Translations under genes and position numbers: made by a program
In this document: one piece after another, positions 36,680 to 46,141 of the stretch
Position numbering within the stretch: position 1 is the stretch's first letter
Layout of the letters: each line of letters opens with the position of its first letter
Assembly: GCF_001264245.1 (NCBI RefSeq)
Contig: NZ_CP011339.1
Location: 5,146,001-5,210,000, forward strand
Direction: 5' to 3'
From: Microcystis panniformis FACHB-1757
Lineage (GTDB): Bacteria > Cyanobacteriota > Cyanobacteriia > Cyanobacteriales > Microcystaceae
DNA: 64,000 nt
The notes under the pieces: generated by a model
Told to the model about the DNA's origin: nothing
Databases searched by the model: none
Seen by the model: only the letters and a program-made list of their open reading frames with translations

Positions 36680-38695
36680 TTAACTTGCTTGGGAGGAGAC
36701 AAAACCCGATAACTCGCGAAAACGGATCTCATCGCGGTGGGGATCAGAGCGACTAACTTGCACTTGAAAGCGATCGCCTAAAGATACCGATCGCTCAAAA
36801 CGATGGGGTAATTCTAACCCCAATTCCTCCAATAAAATTAAGCCTAAATTTTCCTCTTCCCGCAGCCAGCGTAAAACCAAAGCTTGCCAGACTTGATCTC
36901 CCTGTCGTCGCAAGAATTCCAAACTCCAATAACGATTAGTTTGCCGTTCCACTGAGGTGGCTTCCAGGGCCGAACTAGCGACACTATAGAGAATTTCCTG
37001 CATTCTATCCCGGGTAAAAGGCAGTTGATCGCCCCGAAGATGGGCTTTTAGTTGAAAATGGGTCAAAAGGTCAGTATAACGGCGAATTGGCGAAGTTACT
37101 TGGGAATAGGTATTCAATCCCAGACTAGCATGACGGTTAGGAATCGTCGTCATCTCACTGCGCGGCATACAGCGACGCAAGGCACAGGAACGCACCGGGC
37201 CCGCAGGTAGTAAAATTAACTCCTCATCAGGGGGTAATTCCGGTTGTGGTTGTCCGCGGAAAGGCACAGGTATCTCGTGTTCCTGACAGTAGCGACCGGC
37301 GATTTCTCCAGCTAAAATCATCATTTCCGCCACTAATTGCCGAGATGGGGAAACCTCCTGCAATTCTATGATAATTTCGTCGTTAGCCTTCACCTTAATG
37401 GATGATTCTGGCATTTGGATGTTAATCGATCCCTGAGATTTGCGCCATGCGTGGCGTTGTTTTGCCCAACGGTTGAGAATCTTCACTTCCGGTTCATGCT
37501 GCAGATCCAGATGTAACATTTCATCCACATCTTCGTAGGTGAGGCGATAGGTGGGTTTAATTGTACTAGGATGGATCCGATAATCGGCGATCGCCCCCGT
37601 TTCATCGAGGATTACCCCAAAACTCAAGGCGGGACAAAGTTTACCCTGTACCAAACTCATTGGACCGGCGGCCAACTCTAGGGGAAACATGGGAACCATT
37701 CCCGTGGGAAGATAGAGACTGGTACTGCGACGACGCGCTTCTAGGTCTAATTCATCATCGGGAAGCACTAAACGGCTAGGATCGGCAATATGAATCCAGA
37801 GACGATGACCACCATCCGCGAGAATTTCCACCGATAATCCGTCATCGATTTCCTCGGTACTTTCATCGTCGATAGTATAAATTTTTTGGTGGGTTAAATC
37901 GAGACGATTGTTGACATCCGCATCCGCAGGGGGATTGAGTAAATTAAGACGCGTCACATCAAGTACCTTTTTCGAGAATTGAACAGGGTAGGAACTGCGT
38001 CGCAGGAAAAGGTTTTCGTGACTACTCCACCATTTCAAATCGACTAACAATTCAAAAGCAGCCTCGGGGGTTTGGGAACGGCCCAGCAGCGAGAGTATGT
38101 CCATGGCTGCTGGATATTTTTGTTCGGGTTGGAGGATAAATTTTTCTAGAGATTCCAGACGAATTCGATCGCTTTCTGACCATTCTACCGTTTCACCGGC
38201 CAGGGCCTGTTGGAGACGTTGGAGAAATTGGCCTTTTTCCCGTTGACGCTGTTGTTCCACCTCTAGCTGGTGTTTGATTTCCTCTACCTGATTTTCCGAG
38301 CGGGCCTCGTAACCATCCCCTTTATTTTTAAAATAAACTTTATCATCACTCAAGAGACAATGGGCCGCATAGCAAAACTGCGGACTGCGATCGGAAAAGA
38401 GAATCTCGGCCATGGTTTCGGGAGTGACTAACTGATTTTCCCCGGCTAATAATTCCCAGGCCACTTCTAAACCACTAGGATCTAGATAGGGTTGGACTTC
38501 CCGCAGAAAATTTCCGATCTCTTTATAGTTGGATGGACCACCCTTGATAATGTAATCGAAGCGTTGGGGACGCAGTTTATGCGGGTTTCCCCCTTGATCG
38601 ATGACGATCCAATCTTTTTTACCTTCTGGGCGATCGATCACCCCTAAGCGCCTTTCTCCTTGGACTCGAAATTCTACCAGCGTTCCCTTTTCCAC
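36680..38695 (-). CDS. Ribonuclease II/R-family exoribonuclease
   Basis: 671 residues. The RNB catalytic domain shows YTIDDESTEEIDDGLSVEIL (the Asp cluster that binds magnesium), HIADPSRLVLPDDELDLEAR, and the late YSQVTSPIRRYTDLLTH with the arginine pair conserved in RNase II/R; a C-terminal beta-barrel follows. N-terminal cold-shock-type barrel is reduced. This is the cyanobacterial RNB form involved in 3'-5' RNA decay. It lies 77 bp downstream of speA, possibly cotranscribed. Confidence 0.9.
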   Translation of the reverse strand: MEKGTLVEFRVQGERRLGVIDRPEGKKDWIVIDQGGNPHKLRPQRFDYIIKGGPSNYKEIGNFLREVQPYLDPSGLEVAWELLAGENQLVTPETMAEILFSDRSPQFCYAAHCLLSDDKVYFKNKGDGYEARSENQVEEIKHQLEVEQQRQREKGQFLQRLQQALAGETVEWSESDRIRLESLEKFILQPEQKYPAAMDILSLLGRSQTPEAAFELLVDLKWWSSHENLFLRRSSYPVQFSKKVLDVTRLNLLNPPADADVNNRLDLTHQKIYTIDDESTEEIDDGLSVEILADGGHRLWIHIADPSRLVLPDDELDLEARRRSTSLYLPTGMVPMFPLELAAGPMSLVQGKLCPALSFGVILDETGAIADYRIHPSTIKPTYRLTYEDVDEMLHLDLQHEPEVKILNRWAKQRHAWRKSQGSINIQMPESSIKVKANDEIIIELQEVSPSRQLVAEMMILAGEIAGRYCQEHEIPVPFRGQPQPELPPDEELILLPAGPVRSCALRRCMPRSEMTTIPNRHASLGLNTYSQVTSPIRRYTDLLTHFQLKAHLRGDQLPFTRDRMQEILYSVASSALEATSVERQTNRYWSLEFLRRQGDQVWQALVLRWLREEENLGLILLEELGLELPHRFERSVSLGDRFQVQVSRSDPHRDEIRFRELSGFVSSQAS

Positions 38696-38772
38696 TGCTT
38701 CCCCTTACTGCCTATCTATTTTGTCTATTTTCTATCATCCTCGATCGATTACTCGATCGGCAAGAGCAATCA

Positions 38773-40812
38773 TCAATCCCCACCCACTAGATAGGTATAG
38801 CGTCGCAAACTGCGTTCATAATCCTGTAGTAGTAATTGGGATTCTTCCACCGTCATGCGATTTTCCTGCAAAGCTTGTTCACAACGAAGACGAATTCTTT
38901 CTAACAGGTCTTCCGCAGAATACTGCACATAACTTAATACTTCCGTGATCGTATCTCCTTTGACTAGATACTCGATATCGTATCCCTTGGGACTCATCTG
39001 AATATGTACCACGTTAGTATCGCCAAAAAGATTATGTAAATTGCCCATAATCTCTTGATAAGCACCCACCAGAAACATTCCTAGATAATAGGGTTCTGGA
39101 GAATGTTTCCCGTTTTTGTACTCCAACGGATGCAATTCTAAAACTGATTTTATGTCCCCGCGCAAATCGATAAACTGGGCAATTTTCCCGTCACTATCAC
39201 AGGTTAAATCGGCGAGAATCCCTCTTTGGGTAGGTTCTCGATCGAGACGATGGATCGGCATAATTGGAAATAGTTGATCGATCGCCCAACTATCGGGAAC
39301 TGACTGAAAAACCGAGAGATTGGCATAATAAATTGAGGCCATAATTTGCTCTAAGTCTTCCAAGTCATCGGGAACATAATCCTCTTGTCGGGCCACTTGC
39401 AGAATTTTGTGACAACAAGCCCAGTACAATTGTTCGGCTCTAGCTCGTTCCTTGAGACTGAGATAACCGAAATTAAACAGACTAATCGCCTCCTCTTTGA
39501 ACTGTCCCGCATCGTGATAAGCTTCCTGATAATTGCGCTCATCGATACCCGTGTAGGTTTCCCAGAGATTACGGAGGATGAGATGTTCTTTCCCATTGCT
39601 GGGATCGGGGGGATTTTGGGGAACCTCACTACTTCCCAAGATATCAAAGACTAACACCGATTGATGAGAAGCGATCGCCCGGCCACTTTCACTGATGAGA
39701 ATTGGGGGTGAAATCTGGGCATCTTCACAAGCTTCCTTGACCTCAGCCACGATATCATTGGCATAATTCTGCATATTGTAGTTTTTTGAGGCGTAGAAGT
39801 TAGTTTTTGAGCCATCGTAATCGACCCCTAAACCACCCCCCACATCGAGATAGGTCATATTTGCCCCTAATTTCGCTAATTCCACATAAATCTGACTAGC
39901 TTCGCGAATAGCATCCTTAATGACGCTAATAGCGGAGATTTGCGACCCGATATGATAGTGCAGCAGTTGCAGACAATCTAACATCCCCGCTTGTTCTAAT
40001 TCCGTCACTACCGTTAGGATTTCCGGGACGGTTAAACCGAATTTTGCCCGGTCTCCCGTGGAACATCCCCAACGGCCCACCCCTTTTGTCCCCAGTTTCG
40101 CACGCACTCCCAAATGTGGGGCAATTCCTAACTGACGACTGACGCGCAGGGTTAAATATAATTCTTCCAATTGTTCGATGACAATCAAAGGCCGATGACC
40201 GAGACGAGTGGTCAAAAGAGCGGTTTCGATGTATTCTTTGTCCTTATAGCCGTTACAAATTAGCAATGGTTGTGTTTTGTCATTTTTGCCGTTTAAGGCA
40301 GGTTCTAGGGTAGCTAAAGCAATCATTAGCTCAGGTTTTGAACCAGCCTCCAACCCAAATTGATAGGGTTTACCAAAACGCACTAAAGACTCGACGATGT
40401 GACGGTGTTGATTGCACTTGATCGGATAGACACCGCGATAGACATTGGGATAATTATAACGGGCGATCGCTCGGCTAAAACAGGCATTCAGGCGCTCGAT
40501 CCGATCCTCAAGGATGTCACTAAACCGAATTAACAGGGGTAAACCGATATTACGCCGCTTAATCGCCGAAACTAACTCGTATAAGTCCAAAGAACCGCCC
40601 CTTTCTCCCTGAGGCGAGACGGTAATATTTCCTGCGGCATTGATCGAGAAATAGGGTTCTCCCCAGCCTTGGATGCGATAGAGATTTTCGCTATCTTCGA
40701 TCGACCAATGTTTAACGGGGGCAACTTTTTCGAGGTTGTTACCGTCAGAAGGGGCCAGATCCACTGGAGATAATTGCTTTTCTTGTTTCTTAAGTTGAGT
40801 TTTACCCGCCAT
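38773..40812 (-). CDS. speA: Biosynthetic arginine decarboxylase
   Basis: 679 residues, usual length for SpeA. PLP site GVYPIKCNQHRHIVESL (lysine in PIKCNQ), then GVRAKLGTKGVGRWG, HYHIGSQI, DVGGGLGVDYDGSKTNF and the C-terminal CDSDGKIAQFID with the catalytic Cys-Asp pair. It converts arginine to agmatine, the first step of polyamine synthesis. Divergent from the DUF4330 gene. Confidence 0.96.
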   Translation of the reverse strand: MAGKTQLKKQEKQLSPVDLAPSDGNNLEKVAPVKHWSIEDSENLYRIQGWGEPYFSINAAGNITVSPQGERGGSLDLYELVSAIKRRNIGLPLLIRFSDILEDRIERLNACFSRAIARYNYPNVYRGVYPIKCNQHRHIVESLVRFGKPYQFGLEAGSKPELMIALATLEPALNGKNDKTQPLLICNGYKDKEYIETALLTTRLGHRPLIVIEQLEELYLTLRVSRQLGIAPHLGVRAKLGTKGVGRWGCSTGDRAKFGLTVPEILTVVTELEQAGMLDCLQLLHYHIGSQISAISVIKDAIREASQIYVELAKLGANMTYLDVGGGLGVDYDGSKTNFYASKNYNMQNYANDIVAEVKEACEDAQISPPILISESGRAIASHQSVLVFDILGSSEVPQNPPDPSNGKEHLILRNLWETYTGIDERNYQEAYHDAGQFKEEAISLFNFGYLSLKERARAEQLYWACCHKILQVARQEDYVPDDLEDLEQIMASIYYANLSVFQSVPDSWAIDQLFPIMPIHRLDREPTQRGILADLTCDSDGKIAQFIDLRGDIKSVLELHPLEYKNGKHSPEPYYLGMFLVGAYQEIMGNLHNLFGDTNVVHIQMSPKGYDIEYLVKGDTITEVLSYVQYSAEDLLERIRLRCEQALQENRMTVEESQLLLQDYERSLRRYTYLVGGD

Positions 40813-41001
40813 TGTCTATCGATCGCTCCGTGTGAGACTCCGATCTTCTATCTTAAGTCAGACTTCCTGTCTGCGACCAAGATTCCGATCGTGATAGAAT
40901 TTACTAGCCGTTAGGAGGCAGGATTCAGGAGACAGGAGATAGGAGATAGGAGATTATTTGTATTTTCTCCCCATCCCCCATCACCCTAGGGTTGATTCAT
41001 A

Positions 41002-41029
41002 GTAGGGTTGATTCATGAATCAACCCTAC
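41002..41029. repeat. 28-bp palindrome (GTAGGGTTGA form) with one 5' half unit
   Basis: Same as 2751-2778, preceded at 40988 by one partial GGGTTGATTCATA unit. Lies in the upstream region of the DUF4330 gene. Confidence 0.9.
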
Positions 41030-41083
41030 CCATCACCCCGTTCCCCTGTTCCCTGCTACCAAAAATTTTATAGTGAACCGCTT

Positions 41084-41617
41084 ATGCAATTATTAGACTC
41101 AAAAGGACGTTTATTCGGTAAATTTAGCTTGCTTGATATTGGAGCGGCCTTAGTAATTTTATTGACAATTATCGGTATTTTTGTTGTACCGGGGACAAGT
41201 GGTAAAAGTACGATCGCTAAAGTTACCAAAGAACCCATAGAAGTGGATGTTATTGTCCGGGGTTTAAGTGTTCTCAATCCCAATGCTTTGATTAATCAAT
41301 TCAATACCGAGAAGAAAACTAATATTGTTATTCGTAATCAACCGGCCGGTCAAGTGGATATAAAAAATGTTAAACCTTTATCGAGAAATGTCTTAGTTCC
41401 GCAGCCGGATGGTAGTGTAAAAGTCCTACCCGATCCCCGCACAGAAAACTATTCTCAAGATATGATTATGACTCTCAGTGGTCAAGCGGAAGTTACCGAT
41501 ACCGGTGCGGTTGTTGGCGGTCAAAAGGTGAAAATTGGCACTTTAATCGAGTTGGAAGGAGATAATTATAATTTCAACACCAGTGTTATCGATGTCCGTT
41601 TACCAAAAAGGTCTTAA
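41084..41617 (+). CDS. DUF4330 domain membrane protein
   Basis: 177 residues from ATG 41084 (MQLLDSKGRLFGKFSLLDIG). The open frame extends to 41015 but the upstream part encodes repeat-derived sequence, so 41084 is preferred. One N-terminal membrane helix (AALVILLTIIGIFVVPG) is followed by a soluble beta-rich domain with TIAKVTKEPIEVDVIVRGL and TDTGAVVGGQKVKIGTLIEL, as in DUF4330. Function unknown. Downstream 41620-41763 contains GCAGTAATCAGTGA repeats. Confidence 0.85.
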   Translation: MQLLDSKGRLFGKFSLLDIGAALVILLTIIGIFVVPGTSGKSTIAKVTKEPIEVDVIVRGLSVLNPNALINQFNTEKKTNIVIRNQPAGQVDIKNVKPLSRNVLVPQPDGSVKVLPDPRTENYSQDMIMTLSGQAEVTDTGAVVGGQKVKIGTLIELEGDNYNFNTSVIDVRLPKRS

Positions 41618-41763
41618 ACAGTGATCAGTGAGCAGTAATCAGTGAGCAGTAATCAGTGAGCAGTAATCATTGACCAGTAATCATTGACCAGTAATCAGTG
41701 AAAAGACAGTAGGAAACTTCCATGTAACACTGCTCACTTGAAAACTCAAATCTGATAACTTAC

Positions 41764-41950
41764 GGCTCTTCGTTACTTGTTATGGTTCGATAGGGGGGCA
41801 TAAATCGACTAAATCCTTATCTGGCAAGAGACTTAATTGATTAGTTCGCTCTAGAGCAAAAACAATTGACAAAAATCGCTAAATGCCTTTCTCTATAAGG
41901 GTTCCATACCTTATAACCCCCGTCCATTGCATAACACAAACCGAAGAGCC
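41764..41950. mobile_element. MITE family A2, copy 3
   Basis: 187 bp, GGCTCTTCG to CGAAGAGCC, 8-bp duplication TAACTTAC at 41756-41763 and 41951-41958. Intergenic copy. Confidence 0.95.
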
Positions 41951-42025
41951 TAACTTACCCACTGATAACTGATAACTTACCCACTGATAACTGATAACTG
42001 ATAACTGATAAGAGGATTAACTGCT

Positions 42026-42616
42026 ATTTATACACCGCCTTTAGCTCGTTTGATCGAGCAGTTACAAAAATTACCCGGGGTGGGACCCAAAAGCGCCCAA
42101 CGTCTGGCCTTGTATATTCTCAAACGACCGGAACAGGATGCGATCGAATTGGCCCAGGCGATCGTAGCAGCGAAAAAACAAGTAGGATTATGTCAGGTTT
42201 GTTTTCATCTTTCGGCCGAACCGATTTGTGAAATTTGCCGCAATCCTAACCGGGAAACGGGGACTATCTGTGTGGTAGCTGATTCCAGAGATGTGATTGC
42301 TTTGGAGAAAACTAGGGAATATTCGGGCAAATATCACGTTTTGGGCGGTGTTATCTCACCTATGGATGGAATTGGACCGGATCAATTAAATATACAGTCT
42401 TTAGTCACCAGAGTCAGCCAGAAAAAAATTCAGGAAGTTATCTTAGCTATCAGTCCCAGTGTCGAAGGGGAAACCACGACTTTGTATATCGGGGGTTTAC
42501 TGAAACCCTTCACTAAAGTTACCCGTATCGCTTTCGGGTTGCCCATGGGCGGCGATCTGGAATACGCTGATGAAGTAACTTTAGCGAGAGCTTTAGAAGG
42601 TCGTCGGGAATTGTAA
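42026..42616 (+). CDS. recR: Recombination protein RecR
   Basis: The conserved N-terminus YTPPLARLIEQLQKLPGVGP is preceded by ATT (42026), not ATG; a purine-rich AAGAGGA lies about 9 bp upstream. The alternative start TTG 42050 would remove YTPPLAR. The helix-hairpin-helix (KLPGVGPKSAQRLA), the four zinc cysteines (CQVC..., CEIC) and the Toprim motif (ICVVADSRDVIALEK) are intact. RecR works with RecF/RecO to load RecA. Heptamer repeats occupy 41970-42010 and seem to have displaced the original upstream region. Confidence 0.92.
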   Translation: MYTPPLARLIEQLQKLPGVGPKSAQRLALYILKRPEQDAIELAQAIVAAKKQVGLCQVCFHLSAEPICEICRNPNRETGTICVVADSRDVIALEKTREYSGKYHVLGGVISPMDGIGPDQLNIQSLVTRVSQKKIQEVILAISPSVEGETTTLYIGGLLKPFTKVTRIAFGLPMGGDLEYADEVTLARALEGRREL

Positions 42617-42766
42617 AATCTCGCCAAGGTTGGGATTAAGTAGGGCTTGCTGAATAAATGTGAAATGTAGGCAAGGTAAGGGTTTTGTGGCTTTTCTCGT
42701 GAAACAGGTGCAAGATTTTGAGAGAATCGTGCTTCAACACCCTGCGTCTTCATCGGCCCGCGTCCT

Positions 42767-42839
42767 GTAGGGGCGAAGCATTCGGGCAATAACCTATCGG
42801 TGAAACCGGAGATTTTCTATCCGAATGCTTCGCCCGTAC
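42767..42839. repeat. Hairpin repeat (GGCGAAGCATTCGG family)
   Basis: Inverted arms GGCGAAGCATTCGG and CCGAATGCTTCGCC with ~27-bp loop; a diverged copy is at 31208-31284. 42617-42766 has no gene. Confidence 0.75.
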
Positions 42840-42855
42840 TTTTTGCCGCAAACCC

Positions 42856-42977
42856 TAAGTAGGGAGGCACAATTATTTGTAGGATGGGTTAGCGGTAGTG
42901 TAAACTATGCGGGCGTTGGGTTTCATGCTTCAACCCAACCTACGTTCATCTTATATTTAATTCCACCCACCTACTTA
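42856..42977. mobile_element. MITE family C, full copy
   Basis: 122 bp between TA dinucleotides, TAAGTAGGGAGGCACAATTA to CACCTACTTA, with the inner hairpin GTAGGATGGGTTAG / CAACCCAACCTAC. Ends 18 bp from the stop of the ctp gene. Confidence 0.9.
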
Positions 42978-42994
42978 GACATTATTGAGGACAA

Positions 42995-44361
42995 TTATTC
43001 GGCCCGACTACTCAAAGGGTTATTGAGATTGCCAGTGCCAGGACGTTTGACACTATGGGATTGTAGGAGTGAGATCGCCTGTTGGTACTGGGGATCATCC
43101 TTAGTTCCCAGCAAAGAAGGATCATCGCGGAAGCGCAGCTGTTGTTCCCGGGTTAACTCGATCTGCACATCGGGTTTAATGCCTTTTTTGTAGATATTTT
43201 CGCCGTTGGGGGATAATAACGGGCAATTGTCACCGCTAAACCAGAACCGTCGGAGAGGGTGTGTACCGATTGGACGGTACTCTTGCCATAGGTCGATGTA
43301 CCTACTAAAGTCGCCCGGCCATTTTCTTTTAGCGCTCCAGCGAGGATTTCGCTGGCACTCGCTGAACCTTTATTAACCAAGACTACTAGGGGTAAATCGG
43401 TAATAGCGGTGTTATTGGCGATAAATTGACGATCTCCGCCCCGTCGATCGATGGTGCTAACGATTTTGCCCTGTTTCATCCACATACGAGCGATATCGAC
43501 ACTAGCAAATAGTAACCCGCCGGGGTTGCCCCGTAGATCGAGAACATAGCCGGATATCTGTTGTTGACTTAATTCCTCGATCGCCTGTTTCATTTGTTCG
43601 GCTGCGTGGGAACTAAATTCATCCAGTTTGATATAACCAACTTTCACCCCACCTTCCTGTTTAAGGGTATAGCTAACGGAGGGGATTTCGATATCTACCC
43701 GGGTCAAAGTCACTTCAAATACCCCTTGATTGGGACGGGCAAGCTGTAAACTAACGCTAGTACCCACTTCTCCCTGTAGTGCCTCCATTGCCTGTTCTAG
43801 GGTCATTAAAGCGGTGGGTTTGCCATTAATTCTGATCAGGCGATCGCCGCTTTTCACTCCCGCTTCCTTGGCGGGGGATTTTTTCACCGTATCGACAACA
43901 ACCAGATCGCTAGTGCGTTTATCGAGAGCTAAACGTACCCCAATTCCCGATAATTCTCCGGAAGTTTGACTGGTGAGGACAGAAAATTCCCTAGGAGTTA
44001 AAAAACGGGTATAAGTATCACCCAATTCCTTTAAAGCTTCGCGGATTGCTGTGTAAGCTTGTTGGGGATTAGTATAATTTCTGCTTAACAATTCTTGACG
44101 TTTTTTTTGCCAGTCAATTTGATGAAAACCACGATCTACAAATTCATTATTAACAATTTGCCAAACTTGGTCGATGACTGCTTTCGGGTTATCTTCTAAG
44201 GGTTTTTCCCCTTTGGCTGCGGGGGTGAGGACCATCAGGGAACTAACTGCTAGGGTAGCGATCGCACCTCCAGATAGGAGTTTCTGCACGGAAACGAACG
44301 AGGGACGCGACTGGTTCATAAAGACAAAGCCAAAATAAGATTGACGTTTCAATAAAGCCAT
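42995..44361 (-). pseudogene. C-terminal processing protease (S41 family) with a late frameshift
   Basis: The open frame (43153-44361) has a signal peptide (from an alternative ATG 44319, MNQSRPSF), a PDZ domain (SGIGVRLALDKRTSDLVVVD, GVKSGDRLIRINGKP), and the S41 catalytic Ser/Lys region (LVVLVNKGSASASEILAGAL, GTSTYGKSTVQSV). After RYYPP it shifts: a run of five C (43208-43212) should be six to continue as NGENIYKKGIKPDVQIELT and run to a stop at 42995. Same kind of homopolymer loss as in the VOC gene. CtpA-type enzymes mature photosystem II protein D1 or degrade periplasmic proteins; the paralogue is not resolved. Confidence 0.85.
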
Positions 44362-44461
44362 TCAAAAAGCGGGAGCATTTTGCCTTCGAGGGAGGTGAGG
44401 AGCAGTGTTAACTACGACTTTCGTATAGATAAGGGAGTTCCTTGTCTGGCTCTAATATCCA

Positions 44462-44881
44462 CTATAATTCTAGTTCTATAAAATCGAGCAATATCTGACG
44501 ATGAATTTTTCCTAAAGGACGAGTCTGATTAATCTTCTGGGAATAGTATTCCCCTTGAAGGATGGCAGCCGGAGGTAATAATGCTAAATCTTGCCCTTCC
44601 GTTTGCACTAATTTTTCTAATTCCACGGTCAGGGGTACATGATAAAGATAACGAGAGAGATTATCATCGTTGTAAGAGCGAAAATAGCGTAAACTAGGGG
44701 CTTCGTAGTTAATTTCTTCTTTTAACTCTCGTTTTAACCCTATTTCTGGACTTTCACCCGCTTCCAAGTGACCACCAAATAAACCCCACACCCCCGGATA
44801 GAGAATCGTCGGGATGTCGTCGCGCAACTGCATTAAAAAGCGACCGTCCTGTTCTAAAATCGCCAAAGCAACAAATATCAT
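44462..44881 (-). CDS. Nudix hydrolase
   Basis: 139 residues with a complete Nudix box: GGHLEAGESPEIGLKRELKE EINYE (split here), preceded by QLRDDIPTILYPGVWGLF. Hydrolyses nucleoside diphosphate derivatives; substrate unknown. The start ATG 44881 touches a long heptamer array, and no ribosome-binding site is visible, so the array acts as 5' leader. Confidence 0.9.
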   Translation of the reverse strand: MIFVALAILEQDGRFLMQLRDDIPTILYPGVWGLFGGHLEAGESPEIGLKRELKEEINYEAPSLRYFRSYNDDNLSRYLYHVPLTVELEKLVQTEGQDLALLPPAAILQGEYYSQKINQTRPLGKIHRQILLDFIELEL

Positions 44882-45003
44882 CAGTTATCAGTTATCAGTT
44901 ATCAGTTATCAGTTATCAGTTATCAGTTATCAGTTATCAGTTATCAGTTATCGGTTATCGGTTATCGGTTATCGGTTATCGGTTATCGGTTATCGGTTAT
45001 CGG
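44882..45003. repeat. Two-part STRR heptamer array (CAGTTAT then CGGTTAT)
   Basis: About nine CAGTTAT units (44884-44949) switch to about seven CGGTTAT units (44950-45003). It touches the Nudix start codon on one side and supplies the stop codon of the four-helix-bundle gene on the other. Block-wise homogenised variants suggest separate slippage expansions. Confidence 0.95.
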
Positions 45004-45356
45004 TTTTTGGTATTTTCTTGGCAGGTTTTTAGAATAGCCCAAAGCATTTTCCCAATTTCCTCCGCGTCATCATTAATACTTTGAAAGGCTCTTTCCTCTA
45101 TGTAATTCGTGTCTTTCAATAGAGACAGCCAATACTTTGTTTCTAGACATTCTTTATAAGCTATTGACATTTTAGCTCGAAAATCAGCTTGAGAAATAGC
45201 TCCATTAGCCTCGGCAATGTTAGCCCCGATTGAAGTGCCACTCCTTAATAGCTGTTTTGACAAAATATATTCTTGTTTAGTTTCACACAAATATTTATAG
45301 CCTTTAACAATCCTAATGGCAAATTTATAAGCTTTGTCATAAACTTTACTCTCCAT
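44997..45356 (-). CDS. Four-helix-bundle protein (23S rRNA intervening-sequence type)
   Basis: 119 residues, all-helical, with LLRSGTSIGANIAEANGAIS and SIAYKECLETKYWLSLL, the hallmark of the S23/IVP four-helix-bundle family, first seen in 23S rRNA intervening sequences and now known mostly as stand-alone genes. Function unknown. The last residue and the stop codon (CGATAA) are contributed by the adjoining CGGTTAT repeat. Confidence 0.9.
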   Translation of the reverse strand: MESKVYDKAYKFAIRIVKGYKYLCETKQEYILSKQLLRSGTSIGANIAEANGAISQADFRAKMSIAYKECLETKYWLSLLKDTNYIEERAFQSINDDAEEIGKMLWAILKTCQENTKNR

Positions 45357-45392
45357 CTGTTTACCCCGCTACTGATTACTGATTACTGATTA

Positions 45393-46052
45393 CTATTTCT
45401 CGTTTTGTTTATGGGGTAAAAAGAAAGCATCGAGGGGATCTGGGACGGGTTTAATCACTGCGGGGGGATTGGGTTTAACGGGGGTAACGACGGGAGTTTC
45501 TGGGGGTTTTGTTGCGGTTGCGGTGGGAATTGTCACCTGTCGGGGATTTTCCAGGGGTTTAGTTGAGACTGGGGGAGAATTATTTTCTGGGGGTTTAACT
45601 TCTGAGGTGGGGGAAGGTTTAATTTCTGGGGACGGGGAAGGAGTGGGAACCGAATTAACAGCTACTGCATCCATCTGTTCTAATTCCACCACATACACCT
45701 CGTTAACGGTTTGGGAACCTTGGGGAATAGCTTCAAAGTCAATTTTGCCCTTAATGACGATTTCTTCGCCTTGACGGGGTAATTTATTGCTATTGGTGCG
45801 AATCCAAATCTTACCGGACCCATCCTGCAAAAGATAGGCTCCTCCCGCTAAAAAAGGGGCATAATTGCTGACAGTTCCCCTAAGATAAACTAAAGCGCCT
45901 TTTGGTTTTTCCTGTAATTGCTCGATCGCTGTTAGGGGAGGATCACCGATGTAGGGAACGGCAATACCGAGGTCAGCAAGGGTACTACAACCGAATAACC
46001 CTAGCAATAATAATAAACTGCTGATGCGCCCTACACGAGTCTGGATAGACAT
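45393..46052 (-). CDS. Lipoprotein with OB-fold-like domain and Pro-rich tail
   Basis: 219 residues. Lipoprotein signal ending LLGLFGCST. Residues ~45-130 look like a small OB-fold (GALVYLRGTVSNYAPFLAGG, YLLQDGSGKIWIRTNS, EEIVIKGKIDFEA). A long Pro/Thr/Lys tail follows (SPSPEIKPSPTSEVKPP) ending PLDAFFLPHKQNEK. Likely on the outer face of the cytoplasmic membrane or in the outer membrane. Divergent from folD. No named function. Confidence 0.75.
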   Translation of the reverse strand: MSIQTRVGRISSLLLLLGLFGCSTLADLGIAVPYIGDPPLTAIEQLQEKPKGALVYLRGTVSNYAPFLAGGAYLLQDGSGKIWIRTNSNKLPRQGEEIVIKGKIDFEAIPQGSQTVNEVYVVELEQMDAVAVNSVPTPSPSPEIKPSPTSEVKPPENNSPPVSTKPLENPRQVTIPTATATKPPETPVVTPVKPNPPAVIKPVPDPLDAFFLPHKQNEK

Positions 46053-46141
46053 TCTTGCTTTAACCTTAACGAGTGCTATTAGCCAATCTTTTTGACCATA
46101 GAATGGATCCGAAAGATTTTTGTTCTCGGTATTATCATAGA

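Noticed and set aside
44814..45032. 72-codon plus-strand frame of YQLSVISYQLSVIGYRL type
   Set aside because: Again a heptamer repeat translated; overlaps two well-supported genes on the other strand.
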